From: a virus
Length of the DNA: 64,000 nt
Reading direction: 5' to 3' (one strand)
IMG/VR virus record: IMGVR_UViG_3300046506_000220
Span: 1 to 64,000 of that record
The notes beneath the pieces were generated by a model. That model was not told where the DNA came from. It did not search any database and saw only the letters and a program-made list of their open reading frames with translations. The position numbers were made by a program, and so were the translations under genes. Below, piece by piece: positions 16,269 through 25,471 of the stretch. How positions within the stretch are numbered: the stretch's first letter is position 1; each line of letters opens with the position of its first letter.

Positions 16269-19200
16269 ATGGCTGGCGAAAACGAGATCAAGAAAGCGGA
16301 GATTGGCCTTGGCGTCACTGACGAGACGTTCCATAGCTATCAACGCCTGATTTCGATGTTGGGCACGGTCTTCGACCAGTTGACGAAGATCCAGGGTTCT
16401 GCCCGCAACATCAATCTCGGTGGCGTGTCGTTCAACGACCCTGACAAGGCCGGTTTTACCGAGCAGCTGGCGGGTCTGCAAAGGGACCTGCGTACCCTGC
16501 TGAACGCGATCCGGCAAGGTACCCCGAACGCGCAGATCAACTCCGCGATCCTCGCGAACCAGCGCGCCAATCTCCAGTACAGCGACAGTCGCGTCGACCT
16601 GGAGATGACGAAAAACGCGAACGCCGCGGCGGAACGTCGCGTGATGCTGCAAAAGCAGCAGAACGTGGCCGCCGAGGCTTCCCGCGCGTATGCCATCGAG
16701 CAGATCGGCCTGTCGCGCGAGATCCAGCAGGTGACCGAGCGGGTCGCCATCGCCCAGGAGCGCTACCGCAACGCCCTCGTCTCGACTGACGTCACCGCCG
16801 CGACGGCCGCCAAGCGGGAGATCCGCGACGGTCGCGATCGCCTGAACCAGCTTCAGGAAGAACTGAACCTGCGCGAGCGCGGTGCAAAGGTGCGCCTGGG
16901 CAATGTGCTGGATGCCGGGGGCGACTCGTCGATCGCCAATGCGCAGCTGGCCGCCGTCACCGCGGGCAAGGCCGAGCTGAGGGAAGCCCAGCGCATGGTG
17001 GCCGCGGCGGTGCGGCAGGCCGAGACGCAGGCCAATGCGCAGCTGCGTGCCGCCCAGGCACCGATCGATCGCGCATTCACGGTGGCCACCGCTGAAGACC
17101 GCCGTCGTTACGTCGACGCCAACATCGCGGCCGGCAGGGTCGGCCCCGACCGCACCCGTCTGGAACAGTTGCGTGACCGGGTCGCGGCCCAGCAGCAGGC
17201 GGAAGCGGAAGCCGGGCAGGCGGCGCTTGACCGGCAGGGGGCGAAGGTCGGCCCCACACGTGAGCGTCTGTTTGCGCTGCGCGACAAGGTCGCCGCGCAG
17301 CAGCAGAAGGAAGCGGAGGCGGAACAGGCGGCGCTTGACCGGCAGGGTGCGCAGGTCGGTCCCGCGCGTGAGCGCCTGCTCGCGCTGCGTGACAAGGTTG
17401 CCGCGCAACAGCAGAAGGAAGCACAGGCCGAGCAGGAGGCACTCAACCGGCAAGGCGCGCAGGTCGGTCCTGATCGTGTGAGACTTCAGGCGCTGCGCGA
17501 CAGGGTCGCCGCGCAACAGCAGAAGGAAGCGGATGCCGAGCAGGCGGTGCTCAACCGGCAGGGCGCGAAGGTCGGCCCCGATCGCGCGAGGCTCCAGGCG
17601 CTGCGCGACAAGGTTGCGGCCCAGCAGCAGAAGGAAGCGGAAGCTGAACAGGCAGCGCTCAACCGGCAAGGCGCGCAATTCGGCCCCGACCGCTCGACGA
17701 TCTACAAGCTGCGGGATCAGCTCTGGGAGCAGCAGAAGAAGAGCGACACCATCTTTGAAACGATGTTGCGGCAGGCCCAGATCTACAACAAGAAATGGGA
17801 AGAGGACCAGAAAAAGCAGGCTGGTGTGGGCCAGAGCGACGCCGACATACGCCAGCGGCGCTACGGCCAGGTTTTTGGCGATGGTGGGGCGGCCCTCGCG
17901 CTCACGCAGACAGGTCTCACGGCGAACTACATGCTCACGCGGGGGGTCGCCACCGCATTTGCGGATGCGATCCGGTTCACCGTCGAGTATGGGGAAGCGC
18001 TCGCCCATCTGCGCACCATCACGAATGCCTCGGATGGCCAGATGCAGACGTTCAGGGAGACGATTGAAGGTGTCTCCAATGCCACCCGCTATAGCGCGGT
18101 TGATCTGACCAGGGCCGCGGCTTCCCTGTCGGAGACGGGCGTCACGGCCAGTCAGATGAAGGTGGCGCTCAAAGGCGTCGCGGATCTTGCGACGGCCACC
18201 GGCGAAGACTTCGCCACGACGGTTGATACCGTTACGGGCGCGCTCGGGGCATTCAAGCTGTCGGCCACCGATTCGGTTCAGGTCACGAACATGATCGCCC
18301 AGGCGGTCAACGGTTCGCGCCTGACGATGGAGAAGCTCAAGGGGTCTTTCGAGACTACGGGTGAGACCGCGAGCGAAGCCGGCGTCTCGTTCAAGGAGCT
18401 GCTGGCGGCAACCGAGGCGATCGCGAACACGGGCTCGGCCTCGGGCGCGACGCTCTCCACCGGCCTGCGGCAGCTGCTGATCGATCTTGAAAAGCCGAGC
18501 CAGAATTTCAAGATGATCCTGGCTCAGGTCGGCCTGACTGAAGAGGATATCAACGTCAAGACCCAGGGCCTGTACGGCGCGATGCGCAACCTGCATGACG
18601 CCGGCTTCACCGCCGCTGACGCGATGCAGTCCTTCAACGCGCGCAGCTCGGCGGCGTTCACGGCGCTCTCAGGCAACCTCGGCGCAATGGCGACCTTCGA
18701 GGGCCAGCTGAACAACACCGACGCCGCGACGCGCGCGACGACCCAGCAGATGGACACGCTGGGCGCCCAGTTCGACCGCTTCAAGAACCAGACCTCCCTG
18801 CTGGTCGGCGAAGCCTTCACGCCCCTGCTGTTCGGCTTCAAGGAGCTGATCAAGCTGGCTTCCGACCTGGAAACGAACATGCGTGGCGCGGGAGCCGGGG
18901 TCGAGGTAATCGGTACCGCGTTAGGCGGGGCTGCACTCGCGGGCGCTGGACGATATGTCGGCGGGCTGGCCGGGGGTCTGACCGGGATGGCGGTGGGTGG
19001 ATTCAAGGCGGCGGCTGCCGCGGCAGAGGTTGGAGGTCAGATGGGTGTGATCGTTGCCGCCGCCGCCGCCGCGGTGGCGGGTATCGCTTATCTGGTTCGC
19101 GCGCTCAGTGATACGAACAAGGCGTTCGATGCTCAGGTCACGGCCGTGAAAGCGGCGAAGGACGCGCAGTCGGAAAGTCAGCAGGGCATGGACAGCCTCG

Positions 19201-22200
19201 GCCGCACGATCGAGACGCTGGGTCACAAAATGGTCGCGCTCAACCAGCATCCCGAGTTGCTCAAGCGTGAGATCGATGACGTTGCGAAGACGTTCGAGAA
19301 GTATGGTGAGCAGCTCGACAGGAGTGCGATTCACAAGACCGAGGACCTGATCGATGCGCTGCAACGCCTGCACGGTCAGATGGGTCAGCGTTATGAACTG
19401 AACACCAATATCGTTTCGGTTCAACTCGACCGGCTGAAGGATGAGACGCTGAAGAAGCTGGCCGATTCGGGCAAGGACTTTACGGCGGCGACGGCTGCGG
19501 GTCCCCAGGACAGGATCAACCGCGCCCGTGATACCTCGGTTCTCGTGACAGGGGACACGGGGGATATCGTGGAGAGCCTGGGCGACATCAGCATCCTTCC
19601 GAGTGGCCGGCGCTCCAGGGGCACGCTGCCGGTCAGTGGCGTCACGCAGGCTAACCTCGGGCAACTGACGGCCTATCTCGGTGAGCTGGTCGACCCGGCC
19701 AAAGTCGCTGCGTTTCAGGCAGGTGCTGCTCAGGGCCTTAATGCTTACCCGGAACCGACGACAGCTGACGAGGTTGCTAAAGCCATCGAACGGATCGACA
19801 ACGCCAGTGGTGCCCTGAATGCGGCGCGTAACGTGGTCAATACGGGTGCCCTCAACCCCAATGCGACGCTTCAGCAGAAGCAGACCGCCGGGGGGGTTGA
19901 ACAGTTATTCAGTAACTATCAGGCGGCGTTGAACGGCACGCGTGTTGTTCTTGAAACCCTCCAGCGCACCCTCTCCGAGCAGGTTACGGTTAAAGGCCAG
20001 CAGGATCAGAGCGCCTATGAGCGCAGTCCGGGCGTGGCCGCGCGCACCGCGGGAATCGACAGGGTTCTGCGTGCCGCTGAGCGTGTGCTGACCTCAGGTT
20101 CGGGCGTCAACCGTTCGCTTGACGACCTCTGGACTGCCCAGACGATGGCCGAGAGTGGCCGGCGCCAGTTCGGCAGGGATGGCAAGCCCCTGCGCTCCCC
20201 TAAGGGTGCGGTCGGTGTAGCCCAGGTGATGGAGGGCACGGGTCCCGAGGCGGCGGCTGATGCTGGCGTCGACTGGGATCGCGACAAATGGCTGAACGAC
20301 CCGGCCTACAACGAAAAGATCGGCAAAGCCTATATGGGCAAGCTGATGAAGAAGTACCGTGACAACAACACGCTGTCGCTTGCGGCCTACAACTGGGGGC
20401 AAGGCAACGTCGACAGCCTGCTGAAGACCGCGGGCGACTTCCGCAATCCGGCGAGTGGTATCACCGAGTCGGACTTCATTGACGCGATTACGGCCAGGTC
20501 CAAGTCAACGGAAACGGCGGACTACATCGCGCGTGTCGGAGGGGGGGCCGGTGCCGGCGCACTGGGCCAGTACTATGCGCTGAAGAACAATCGTGAGATG
20601 GCGGTGGCGGCGCAGCAGGCTGCCGAGCTGGTGCAGCAACTTAAAGCCGCGTTCGATCTGGCCGTCAAGGACAAGAATCTGCCTGAGCAGGCCAGCATCA
20701 CCATACAGCTGGATCGGGCGAAGACCAGTCTCGCGGCGTTCGAGACCGAATACAACAAGAAGCGCGAAGCCGCGGCCCCTGCCCTGCGCAAGGTCGCGCA
20801 GGCTGAGGAACGTGCGCTCGAAGCGCAACTCGGCGCGCTCAACAAGCAGATCAACGCCTCAACCGACATCGATGATATTCAGGTCAAGCGCGATGACACC
20901 AAGGCCCTGATCACGCAGAAGTACCAGACCCAGATCGATGTGCTGAAGAGTTCCAGCCAGATCCTGAAGGGTCCGGAGGGTGCGCCCACCTACTCGGCCG
21001 AGGTGGAGGCGCAGATCAGGAGCCTTCAGGATGAGCTGGCCGCGAAGCTCAGGTCACAGGACGAGGCGGTCGCGCACCATATCGAGACCGTCACCAAGGC
21101 GCTGGAGGATGCGAAGCTCAAGGAGCAGCTGAAGAAAGACGCCCAGGAGTTCAATGCCTTCATGAGTCGGCTGGGCCTCGACATGAAGGCGGGCGACACG
21201 CAGCTCAAGGTCGACCTTCGCCGAAATGCCCAGCCCCTGCGCGATGATGCGAGCCAGGCGGCGTACATGAACGACCCGCGCTACAGCGCGCAGTTCAGTG
21301 GGGTACAACGCCAGTCGCTGTCGTTCAGGCAGGCGGCGGACCAGGACGTGAAGGATCAGGCCGACTTTGCCCGCCAGCAACGCCGTCAGCTCGAACTCGA
21401 CGCATTTGCCGCGCAGGCGCAGGCCGAACGCATCACGCTGAATAACCGGCAGGCGGCGCAGGAGGCTGAGGTTGCCGGTTTCAGGAACCTCCCCGAAAGC
21501 GCCCCCGAGCGTGAGCGCGCGCAGAAAGCCCTGAACCAGACGTTGAATGAGCAGCTGGCCCTGACAGGCAGGATCGGGGAGCTTGAGCGCGACCAGACCA
21601 AGAACGCCGAGGACCGGCTGGAAACCGAAAGCAGGATCAACGCGAAGAAAGCCACGCCGCTCACGCTCGGCGAGGGCATCCTCGATGCCAACGCGAACTA
21701 CATCCGGATGCACGACGAGACGGCGCAGGCGCTTGACGGCTACAACCAGATGATCTCGACCACGCAGAACAACCTCGCGGGCTTTTTCGACACGATCCTG
21801 ACGAAGTCGGCGAGCGCGGGCGAGGCGATGAAGGCGTTCGCCCGCTCGTTCCTGCAGTCGATCCTGTCGATCATGGAGCAGCAGGCGGCGCTCTCGCTGG
21901 TGAAGTCGATCCTGGGCGCGTTCGGGTCGGCGGGCGCCTCGTCGGCGGGTGCCGGTGCCGATGTGCAGGTTGGCGGCCCGATGGACCTCGGATCGGGCAC
22001 CGTTACGGCGCTGCCTGCGATCCAGGGGGGGGTGGTTGGTGAGGGGGTGATCACCCGCGGGGGCGCGATCTCGCGCTTCGCGGGGGGTGGCCGGGTCAAT
22101 GGCCCGGTCAGTACGCGTGACTCGGTGCTTGCGCTGCTCAAGCCGGGCGAAGTCGTGATGAACGACGGCGCTGTTTCGGCCGTCGGCGAAGACTTCCTGA

Positions 22201-22421
22201 ATGGCCTGAATGCCCAGGGCAACCGCGTGATCTCGAGGAGCCAGCCGGCGCCGGCTCCGAAACGTGACCGGGTTCCGGATCACGTGAATGTCTGGGTCGT
22301 GGCACCGGACCAGAAGCCCCAGCTGGGTCCGCGCGACATCGTGGCCACCATCAGCGATGACATTACCCGTGGTGGCACGACCAAGCAGCTGATCCGGCAG
22401 GTTGCACTGGGGCAATCGTAA
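16269..22421 (+). CDS. Tape measure protein with lytic transglycosylase domain
   Basis: At 2,050 residues it is by far the longest tail gene, and should set tail length. Residues about 290-475 are a charged coiled coil with a 36-residue repeat. Residues about 560-870 match the phage tail tape-measure core (EYGEALAHLRTITNASDGQMQTF...ATRYSAVDLTRAAASLSETG). Residues about 888-948 are hydrophobic Ala/Gly-rich membrane-like segments. Residues about 1276-1430 form an SLT lysozyme-like domain (MAESGRRQFGRDG, SPKGAVGVAQVM, SLAAYNWGQGNVDSLL) able to cut peptidoglycan during DNA entry. The C-terminus carries the usual GGRVNGPVSTRDSVLALLKPGEVVMN motif. The start directly follows the G-T stop. Confidence 0.93.
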   Translation: MAGENEIKKAEIGLGVTDETFHSYQRLISMLGTVFDQLTKIQGSARNINLGGVSFNDPDKAGFTEQLAGLQRDLRTLLNAIRQGTPNAQINSAILANQRANLQYSDSRVDLEMTKNANAAAERRVMLQKQQNVAAEASRAYAIEQIGLSREIQQVTERVAIAQERYRNALVSTDVTAATAAKREIRDGRDRLNQLQEELNLRERGAKVRLGNVLDAGGDSSIANAQLAAVTAGKAELREAQRMVAAAVRQAETQANAQLRAAQAPIDRAFTVATAEDRRRYVDANIAAGRVGPDRTRLEQLRDRVAAQQQAEAEAGQAALDRQGAKVGPTRERLFALRDKVAAQQQKEAEAEQAALDRQGAQVGPARERLLALRDKVAAQQQKEAQAEQEALNRQGAQVGPDRVRLQALRDRVAAQQQKEADAEQAVLNRQGAKVGPDRARLQALRDKVAAQQQKEAEAEQAALNRQGAQFGPDRSTIYKLRDQLWEQQKKSDTIFETMLRQAQIYNKKWEEDQKKQAGVGQSDADIRQRRYGQVFGDGGAALALTQTGLTANYMLTRGVATAFADAIRFTVEYGEALAHLRTITNASDGQMQTFRETIEGVSNATRYSAVDLTRAAASLSETGVTASQMKVALKGVADLATATGEDFATTVDTVTGALGAFKLSATDSVQVTNMIAQAVNGSRLTMEKLKGSFETTGETASEAGVSFKELLAATEAIANTGSASGATLSTGLRQLLIDLEKPSQNFKMILAQVGLTEEDINVKTQGLYGAMRNLHDAGFTAADAMQSFNARSSAAFTALSGNLGAMATFEGQLNNTDAATRATTQQMDTLGAQFDRFKNQTSLLVGEAFTPLLFGFKELIKLASDLETNMRGAGAGVEVIGTALGGAALAGAGRYVGGLAGGLTGMAVGGFKAAAAAAEVGGQMGVIVAAAAAAVAGIAYLVRALSDTNKAFDAQVTAVKAAKDAQSESQQGMDSLGRTIETLGHKMVALNQHPELLKREIDDVAKTFEKYGEQLDRSAIHKTEDLIDALQRLHGQMGQRYELNTNIVSVQLDRLKDETLKKLADSGKDFTAATAAGPQDRINRARDTSVLVTGDTGDIVESLGDISILPSGRRSRGTLPVSGVTQANLGQLTAYLGELVDPAKVAAFQAGAAQGLNAYPEPTTADEVAKAIERIDNASGALNAARNVVNTGALNPNATLQQKQTAGGVEQLFSNYQAALNGTRVVLETLQRTLSEQVTVKGQQDQSAYERSPGVAARTAGIDRVLRAAERVLTSGSGVNRSLDDLWTAQTMAESGRRQFGRDGKPLRSPKGAVGVAQVMEGTGPEAAADAGVDWDRDKWLNDPAYNEKIGKAYMGKLMKKYRDNNTLSLAAYNWGQGNVDSLLKTAGDFRNPASGITESDFIDAITARSKSTETADYIARVGGGAGAGALGQYYALKNNREMAVAAQQAAELVQQLKAAFDLAVKDKNLPEQASITIQLDRAKTSLAAFETEYNKKREAAAPALRKVAQAEERALEAQLGALNKQINASTDIDDIQVKRDDTKALITQKYQTQIDVLKSSSQILKGPEGAPTYSAEVEAQIRSLQDELAAKLRSQDEAVAHHIETVTKALEDAKLKEQLKKDAQEFNAFMSRLGLDMKAGDTQLKVDLRRNAQPLRDDASQAAYMNDPRYSAQFSGVQRQSLSFRQAADQDVKDQADFARQQRRQLELDAFAAQAQAERITLNNRQAAQEAEVAGFRNLPESAPERERAQKALNQTLNEQLALTGRIGELERDQTKNAEDRLETESRINAKKATPLTLGEGILDANANYIRMHDETAQALDGYNQMISTTQNNLAGFFDTILTKSASAGEAMKAFARSFLQSILSIMEQQAALSLVKSILGAFGSAGASSAGAGADVQVGGPMDLGSGTVTALPAIQGGVVGEGVITRGGAISRFAGGGRVNGPVSTRDSVLALLKPGEVVMNDGAVSAVGEDFLNGLNAQGNRVISRSQPAPAPKRDRVPDHVNVWVVAPDQKPQLGPRDIVATISDDITRGGTTKQLIRQVALGQS
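17139..17678 (+). repeat. Five 108-bp repeats inside the tape measure gene
   Basis: A 36-codon unit beginning Val-Gly-Pro-x-Arg-x-Arg-Leu, then LRDKVAAQQQKEAEAEQAAL, then NRQGA, occurs five times in phase (starts 17139, 17247, 17355, 17463, 17571), with a degraded sixth copy from 17679. The in-phase repetition suggests tail length could change by whole units through recombination. Confidence 0.92.
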
Positions 22422-22813
22422 TGGCCACTACCGCGACCTTCGACTTCCCGCTGCACATGGTGGAGGACAAGAACACGGACCCCGGCAACCGGGTCCAGCT
22501 GGGTAACTCCTATATGTTCGCCACGCCCCCCACGGCGCCTACTCCGCGTGTGTTCGTCCTCTCCTTCGAGACCATGTGGCGGGGCCTGAAGGCCGACGGC
22601 ACGATGGACACCACGACACTCGCGCAGACGAACGCCGGGGCGCTGTGGGCGTTCTACCAGACATATCAGTTGCACAAGACGTTTCAATATCAGCATCCGT
22701 GGTTCGGCGCGGTCAACGTGCGCTTTAACAAGCCGCTTGAACTGCCCAAGGGCAGGAAAGGCGCCGACGGCTGGACCGAGGCCTTCAGCATTGAGCTGAT
22801 CGAGCAGCCTTGA
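22421..22813 (+). CDS. Minor tail protein (lambda M type)
   Basis: A 130-residue protein directly after the tape measure gene, with the FDFPLHMVEDKNTDPGNRVQLGNSYMF opening and the KPLELPKGRKGADGWTEAFSIELIEQ ending expected of lambda M-like tail-tip proteins. It overlaps its neighbours by one and four bases. Confidence 0.75.
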   Translation: MATTATFDFPLHMVEDKNTDPGNRVQLGNSYMFATPPTAPTPRVFVLSFETMWRGLKADGTMDTTTLAQTNAGALWAFYQTYQLHKTFQYQHPWFGAVNVRFNKPLELPKGRKGADGWTEAFSIELIEQP

Positions 22814-23304
22814 GAGCCGATCTTCCCGATACCCATGTAGCCGACGCCTTCGAGCTGTCGCCCGATGCGCTGGTGGATCTGTTCAGGATCCAGCTCAACC
22901 AGCTCGGCGGCAGCACGATCATCTGCATGACGGCGCAGAAGCAGGTGGTCTGGCAAGGGATGACCTTTGAATCGATCGCCGTGAACCTGACCCAGGAAGG
23001 GGTCAGCACCAACGGGGAATGGCAACGTCCGAAATTTACCGTTGCGAATCCCGACGGGGTGTTCTCGGCATTCGTTGCACAGGGAAAAATGGACGCCGCG
23101 ACGATTACCCGCTACCGCGTCAACAAGGCGGACGTGGATGCCAACATCGGCCGCTTTGCGATGAACGTCTGGCGTCAGTCGAAGACCCTGTCGATGAGCA
23201 GGACACTGGTCACCTTCGAGCTGCGCTCGCCGCTGGACGGCCCCCAGTTCCAGCTGCCGGCCCGCGCCTTCTATCCTCCGGAGTATCCGCATGTCTCTTT
23301 GTAA
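22810..23304 (+). CDS. Minor tail protein (lambda L type)
   Basis: A 164-residue tail-tip protein of the lambda L family, which in related phages binds an iron-sulphur cluster in its C-terminal part. Typical text is VVWQGMTFESIAVNLTQEGVSTNGEWQRPKFTVANPDG. The start appears to be TTG at 22810, overlapping the previous stop (TTGA). It is shorter than lambda L (232 residues) and has one Cys only, so the Fe-S domain seems absent or lost. Its stop lies only 11 bases from the TnpB gene, so truncation by the insertion is possible. Confidence 0.68.
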   Translation: MRADLPDTHVADAFELSPDALVDLFRIQLNQLGGSTIICMTAQKQVVWQGMTFESIAVNLTQEGVSTNGEWQRPKFTVANPDGVFSAFVAQGKMDAATITRYRVNKADVDANIGRFAMNVWRQSKTLSMSRTLVTFELRSPLDGPQFQLPARAFYPPEYPHVSL

Positions 23305-24541
23305 ATAACCCAACCCTAAAGGACGGAGCTTTCCACTGTATCAGGACGAACCCGATGCGTGAATTCAGGACGATTTACAGCGCCCCTTACCAAACCGATA
23401 GGGTTGGCAAAATCAGCTATGTTGACGGACGCGTTAACGTCTGAGTGCCGCTGATTTCCGCACAAACAGGAGAAGTGATGCTTAACCCGTTTTCCGATAG
23501 CCCCACATACCGAGCACGTTTGGCTGGTATAAGCAGGGTCGACATACACCACAGCCAATCCGGCACCTTGCGCCTTGTAGGCCACAAAGTCCTGCAATTG
23601 GGCGAAGGCCCAGCGATGCAGCCGTGTTTTCATCCGCTTACCTGCTTTGATTCTGGCGCGGATATAGGTCAGGTCTTCCATGCGGATTTCGCCTGCCCCA
23701 ACACGGATAGCTTCTGTAACGATGGCTTTGCTGGTTTCGTGGTTGACGTGCCTGACATGTCGTTGTTCACGCCCGGAGATAGCGCGCAGCTTTCGCTTGG
23801 CTGCACGGCTACCGTTGGCTTGGAGGCGACGACGATGGGCAAGGTATTTGTCGCGGTTATGCCGCAGTTGTCCGCCACCAAACACCTTTCCAGTGCTGGT
23901 TGCAGCGAGGTTGTTCTCCCCAACATCAACCCCAAAAGTACCACCGGTAACAGGCGTGATATCGGGCAAGTTGAGAACAAGATTGAAATACCAGACGCCT
24001 TTTTTGATAACAAGTCTGGCTTCTTTCGGTTGTCCGTTGGCGAAAAGATTGAATTGATGCTTTCCGCCAACAAATGGAATGTGCTCGCGTCCGCCCAAAG
24101 TGAACAGGGAGAGCGCGTTACCCTTGATCGAGTATGTGCGCTTGTCGAAATTGACGGACGTGGGATGGAATGTGATAACTGGAACAGGCTTGTCCTTGTC
24201 GAATTTCTTGTTGGCTTTCAGCGTTCTATAGGCGTCAGCCACACGATGCACCGCCTGACACACCATCTGGCTACCGAGCGCCGGGAACCGTTCCCGCACC
24301 AGATAGTAAGCAAGATGGTGCAACGCAACGCGATTCCAGCAACGCTGCTCCATTGCCATCGGAACGATGGAATTGCATGCACCCGAAAACTCAATAGTCA
24401 AAGCAGAAAGCGCCGCCGATTGTTCGGCAGTTGCCAGCAGCTTCAACGATATGGTTCGATGGGTCATTTTGTGATCATACAGTCTTGTGTGAAAAGTTCC
24501 GTGTGCTCGACCGCAATGCGGTCACTCTCGGCTTGAAGCTA
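23305..24541 (-). mobile_element. IS200/IS605-type element carrying only tnpB
   Basis: An insertion between the L- and K-type tail genes, which normally touch or overlap. It contains a single tnpB on the strand opposite to the tail operon and no tnpA. A small palindrome (GACCGC-AAT-GCGGTC, 24509-24523) near the outer end upstream of tnpB could be the left-end hairpin. The sequence just past the tnpB stop (CCCTAAAGGACGGAGC) resembles right ends of this family, where the guide (omega) RNA would overlap. Ends are approximate. Codon use is visibly less GC-rich than the tail genes. Confidence 0.75.
23316..24467 (-). CDS. tnpB: TnpB RNA-guided endonuclease
   Basis: A 383-residue OrfB/TnpB of the IS200/IS605 superfamily, the ancestor group of Cas12, which uses an omega RNA from the element's right end to cut DNA. 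The RuvC triad appears intact: Asp181 in FGVDVGENNLA, Glu264 in IRMEDLTYI and Asp343 in HSDVNASVNI. The zinc finger has Cys318/Cys321 and then Cys334-Leu-Cys336, a CxC where CxxC is more usual. The N-terminal HTH/WED-like region (QSAALSALTIEFSGACNSI...) is present, so the protein may be functional. The tnpA transposase is missing, so movement would need help in trans. Confidence 0.9.
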   Translation of the reverse strand: MTHRTISLKLLATAEQSAALSALTIEFSGACNSIVPMAMEQRCWNRVALHHLAYYLVRERFPALGSQMVCQAVHRVADAYRTLKANKKFDKDKPVPVITFHPTSVNFDKRTYSIKGNALSLFTLGGREHIPFVGGKHQFNLFANGQPKEARLVIKKGVWYFNLVLNLPDITPVTGGTFGVDVGENNLAATSTGKVFGGGQLRHNRDKYLAHRRRLQANGSRAAKRKLRAISGREQRHVRHVNHETSKAIVTEAIRVGAGEIRMEDLTYIRARIKAGKRMKTRLHRWAFAQLQDFVAYKAQGAGLAVVYVDPAYTSQTCSVCGAIGKRVKHHFSCLCGNQRHSDVNASVNIADFANPIGLVRGAVNRPEFTHRVRPDTVESSVL

Positions 24542-24561
24542 GGATTTCTCAGGGTTCGAAG

Positions 24562-25083
24562 ATGTCACTTTATGAACAATACATCGAGGGGTTTGAAGGT
24601 CTGCCCTATGTGGAAGGCCGGTCTGACTGCTACGGCCTGGTGCGCAGGTGGATCCGCCTGAAGTACGACATCAGGTTGACCAACTACGCGCGTCCGCCCG
24701 CGTGGGAAGACGACGGATTCAACCTGCTTGGCGACTACTTCGGGCGGGAAGGTTTCGTGATCGTCATGGTTGCGCTGAACCGGCTGGAGATCGGGGACCT
24801 TCTTCTGATGCGCATCGCCAGTCGCAGCGGGGTGGCGAACCATATCGGCATTTATGTGGGCAACGGCTATGTCCTCCATCATCTTTACGGCCAGAAGTCC
24901 AGGGTTGATGCGCTCAATGAACAGTGGAAGGGACGGGTTCTGGATGTTCTCCGGCATCCGGACATCTCAGCGAAAAACATTGAGACCGTCGAGAAGATTG
25001 ACCTGATGACCCTGCTTCCCCCGCACATGAGAGAGAAATATGAACGAGCAGCAGCTGCTGGCACTGTGGAATCCGCAGGTTGA
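24562..25083 (+). CDS. NlpC/P60 tail peptidase (lambda K, C-terminal part)
   Basis: A 173-residue cysteine peptidase of the NlpC/P60 family. The nucleophile lies in YVEGRSDCYGLVRRW, and the histidines in NHIGIYVGNGYVLHHL. In lambda K this domain is fused behind a JAMM domain; here it is a separate gene that comes first. It acts during tail-tip assembly or cell-wall passage. The ATG at 24562 lies 20 bases past the insertion element. Confidence 0.88.
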   Translation: MSLYEQYIEGFEGLPYVEGRSDCYGLVRRWIRLKYDIRLTNYARPPAWEDDGFNLLGDYFGREGFVIVMVALNRLEIGDLLLMRIASRSGVANHIGIYVGNGYVLHHLYGQKSRVDALNEQWKGRVLDVLRHPDISAKNIETVEKIDLMTLLPPHMREKYERAAAAGTVESAG

Positions 25084-25471
25084 GCGTTGTGGCTTCATCC
25101 TGAGCGATGGCGAGATCGTCGAGTGTCCTAACGTTCACGAGAATCCGGAAAAAGGCTTTGAAATCCCACTCCAGTCCATCACACAATACAGGGATCGCGT
25201 GAGCGCCACGTGGCACACGCATCCGGCGACGGGACCGAACCTCAGTGCGCAGGACTACAAGGCGTTCCAGCTCTGGCCCAGGTGGTACCACTACATCATT
25301 GGTGAACGGGAAGTCTGGTGTTTTTACGTTCGCAACAACGCGGTGATCCTGTTCGATGAAGACGATCTATCTGCATGGCTCCCTGAAGGATCGACACCCG
25401 GAGCCGATCAAGGTCCACGCGTCGAGCGTGGCGGAAGCGCTGTCGATCCTGAAGCAGCTTCCGGCGTTTGA
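25040..25471 (+). CDS. JAMM/MPN metallopeptidase (lambda K, N-terminal part)
   Basis: A 143-residue Mov34/MPN/PAD-1 family protein with the zinc-binding motif WHTHPATGPNLSAQD (His-x-His-Pro, Ser, Asp). It overlaps the NlpC gene by 44 bases in another frame, so the lambda K activities are split and in reverse order. The C-terminal 25 residues are Gly/Glu-rich and are read inside the next gene. Confidence 0.85.
   Translation: MNEQQLLALWNPQVERCGFILSDGEIVECPNVHENPEKGFEIPLQSITQYRDRVSATWHTHPATGPNLSAQDYKAFQLWPRWYHYIIGEREVWCFYVRNNAVILFDEDDLSAWLPEGSTPGADQGPRVERGGSAVDPEAASGV

Noticed and set aside
16203-18596. 797-residue open frame on the minus strand
   Set aside because: Antisense shadow of the tape measure gene; Arg/Leu-rich low-complexity text and no start signal.
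23445-24536. 363-residue open frame on the plus strand
   Set aside because: Shadow of tnpB, whose catalytic residues are all found on the minus strand.
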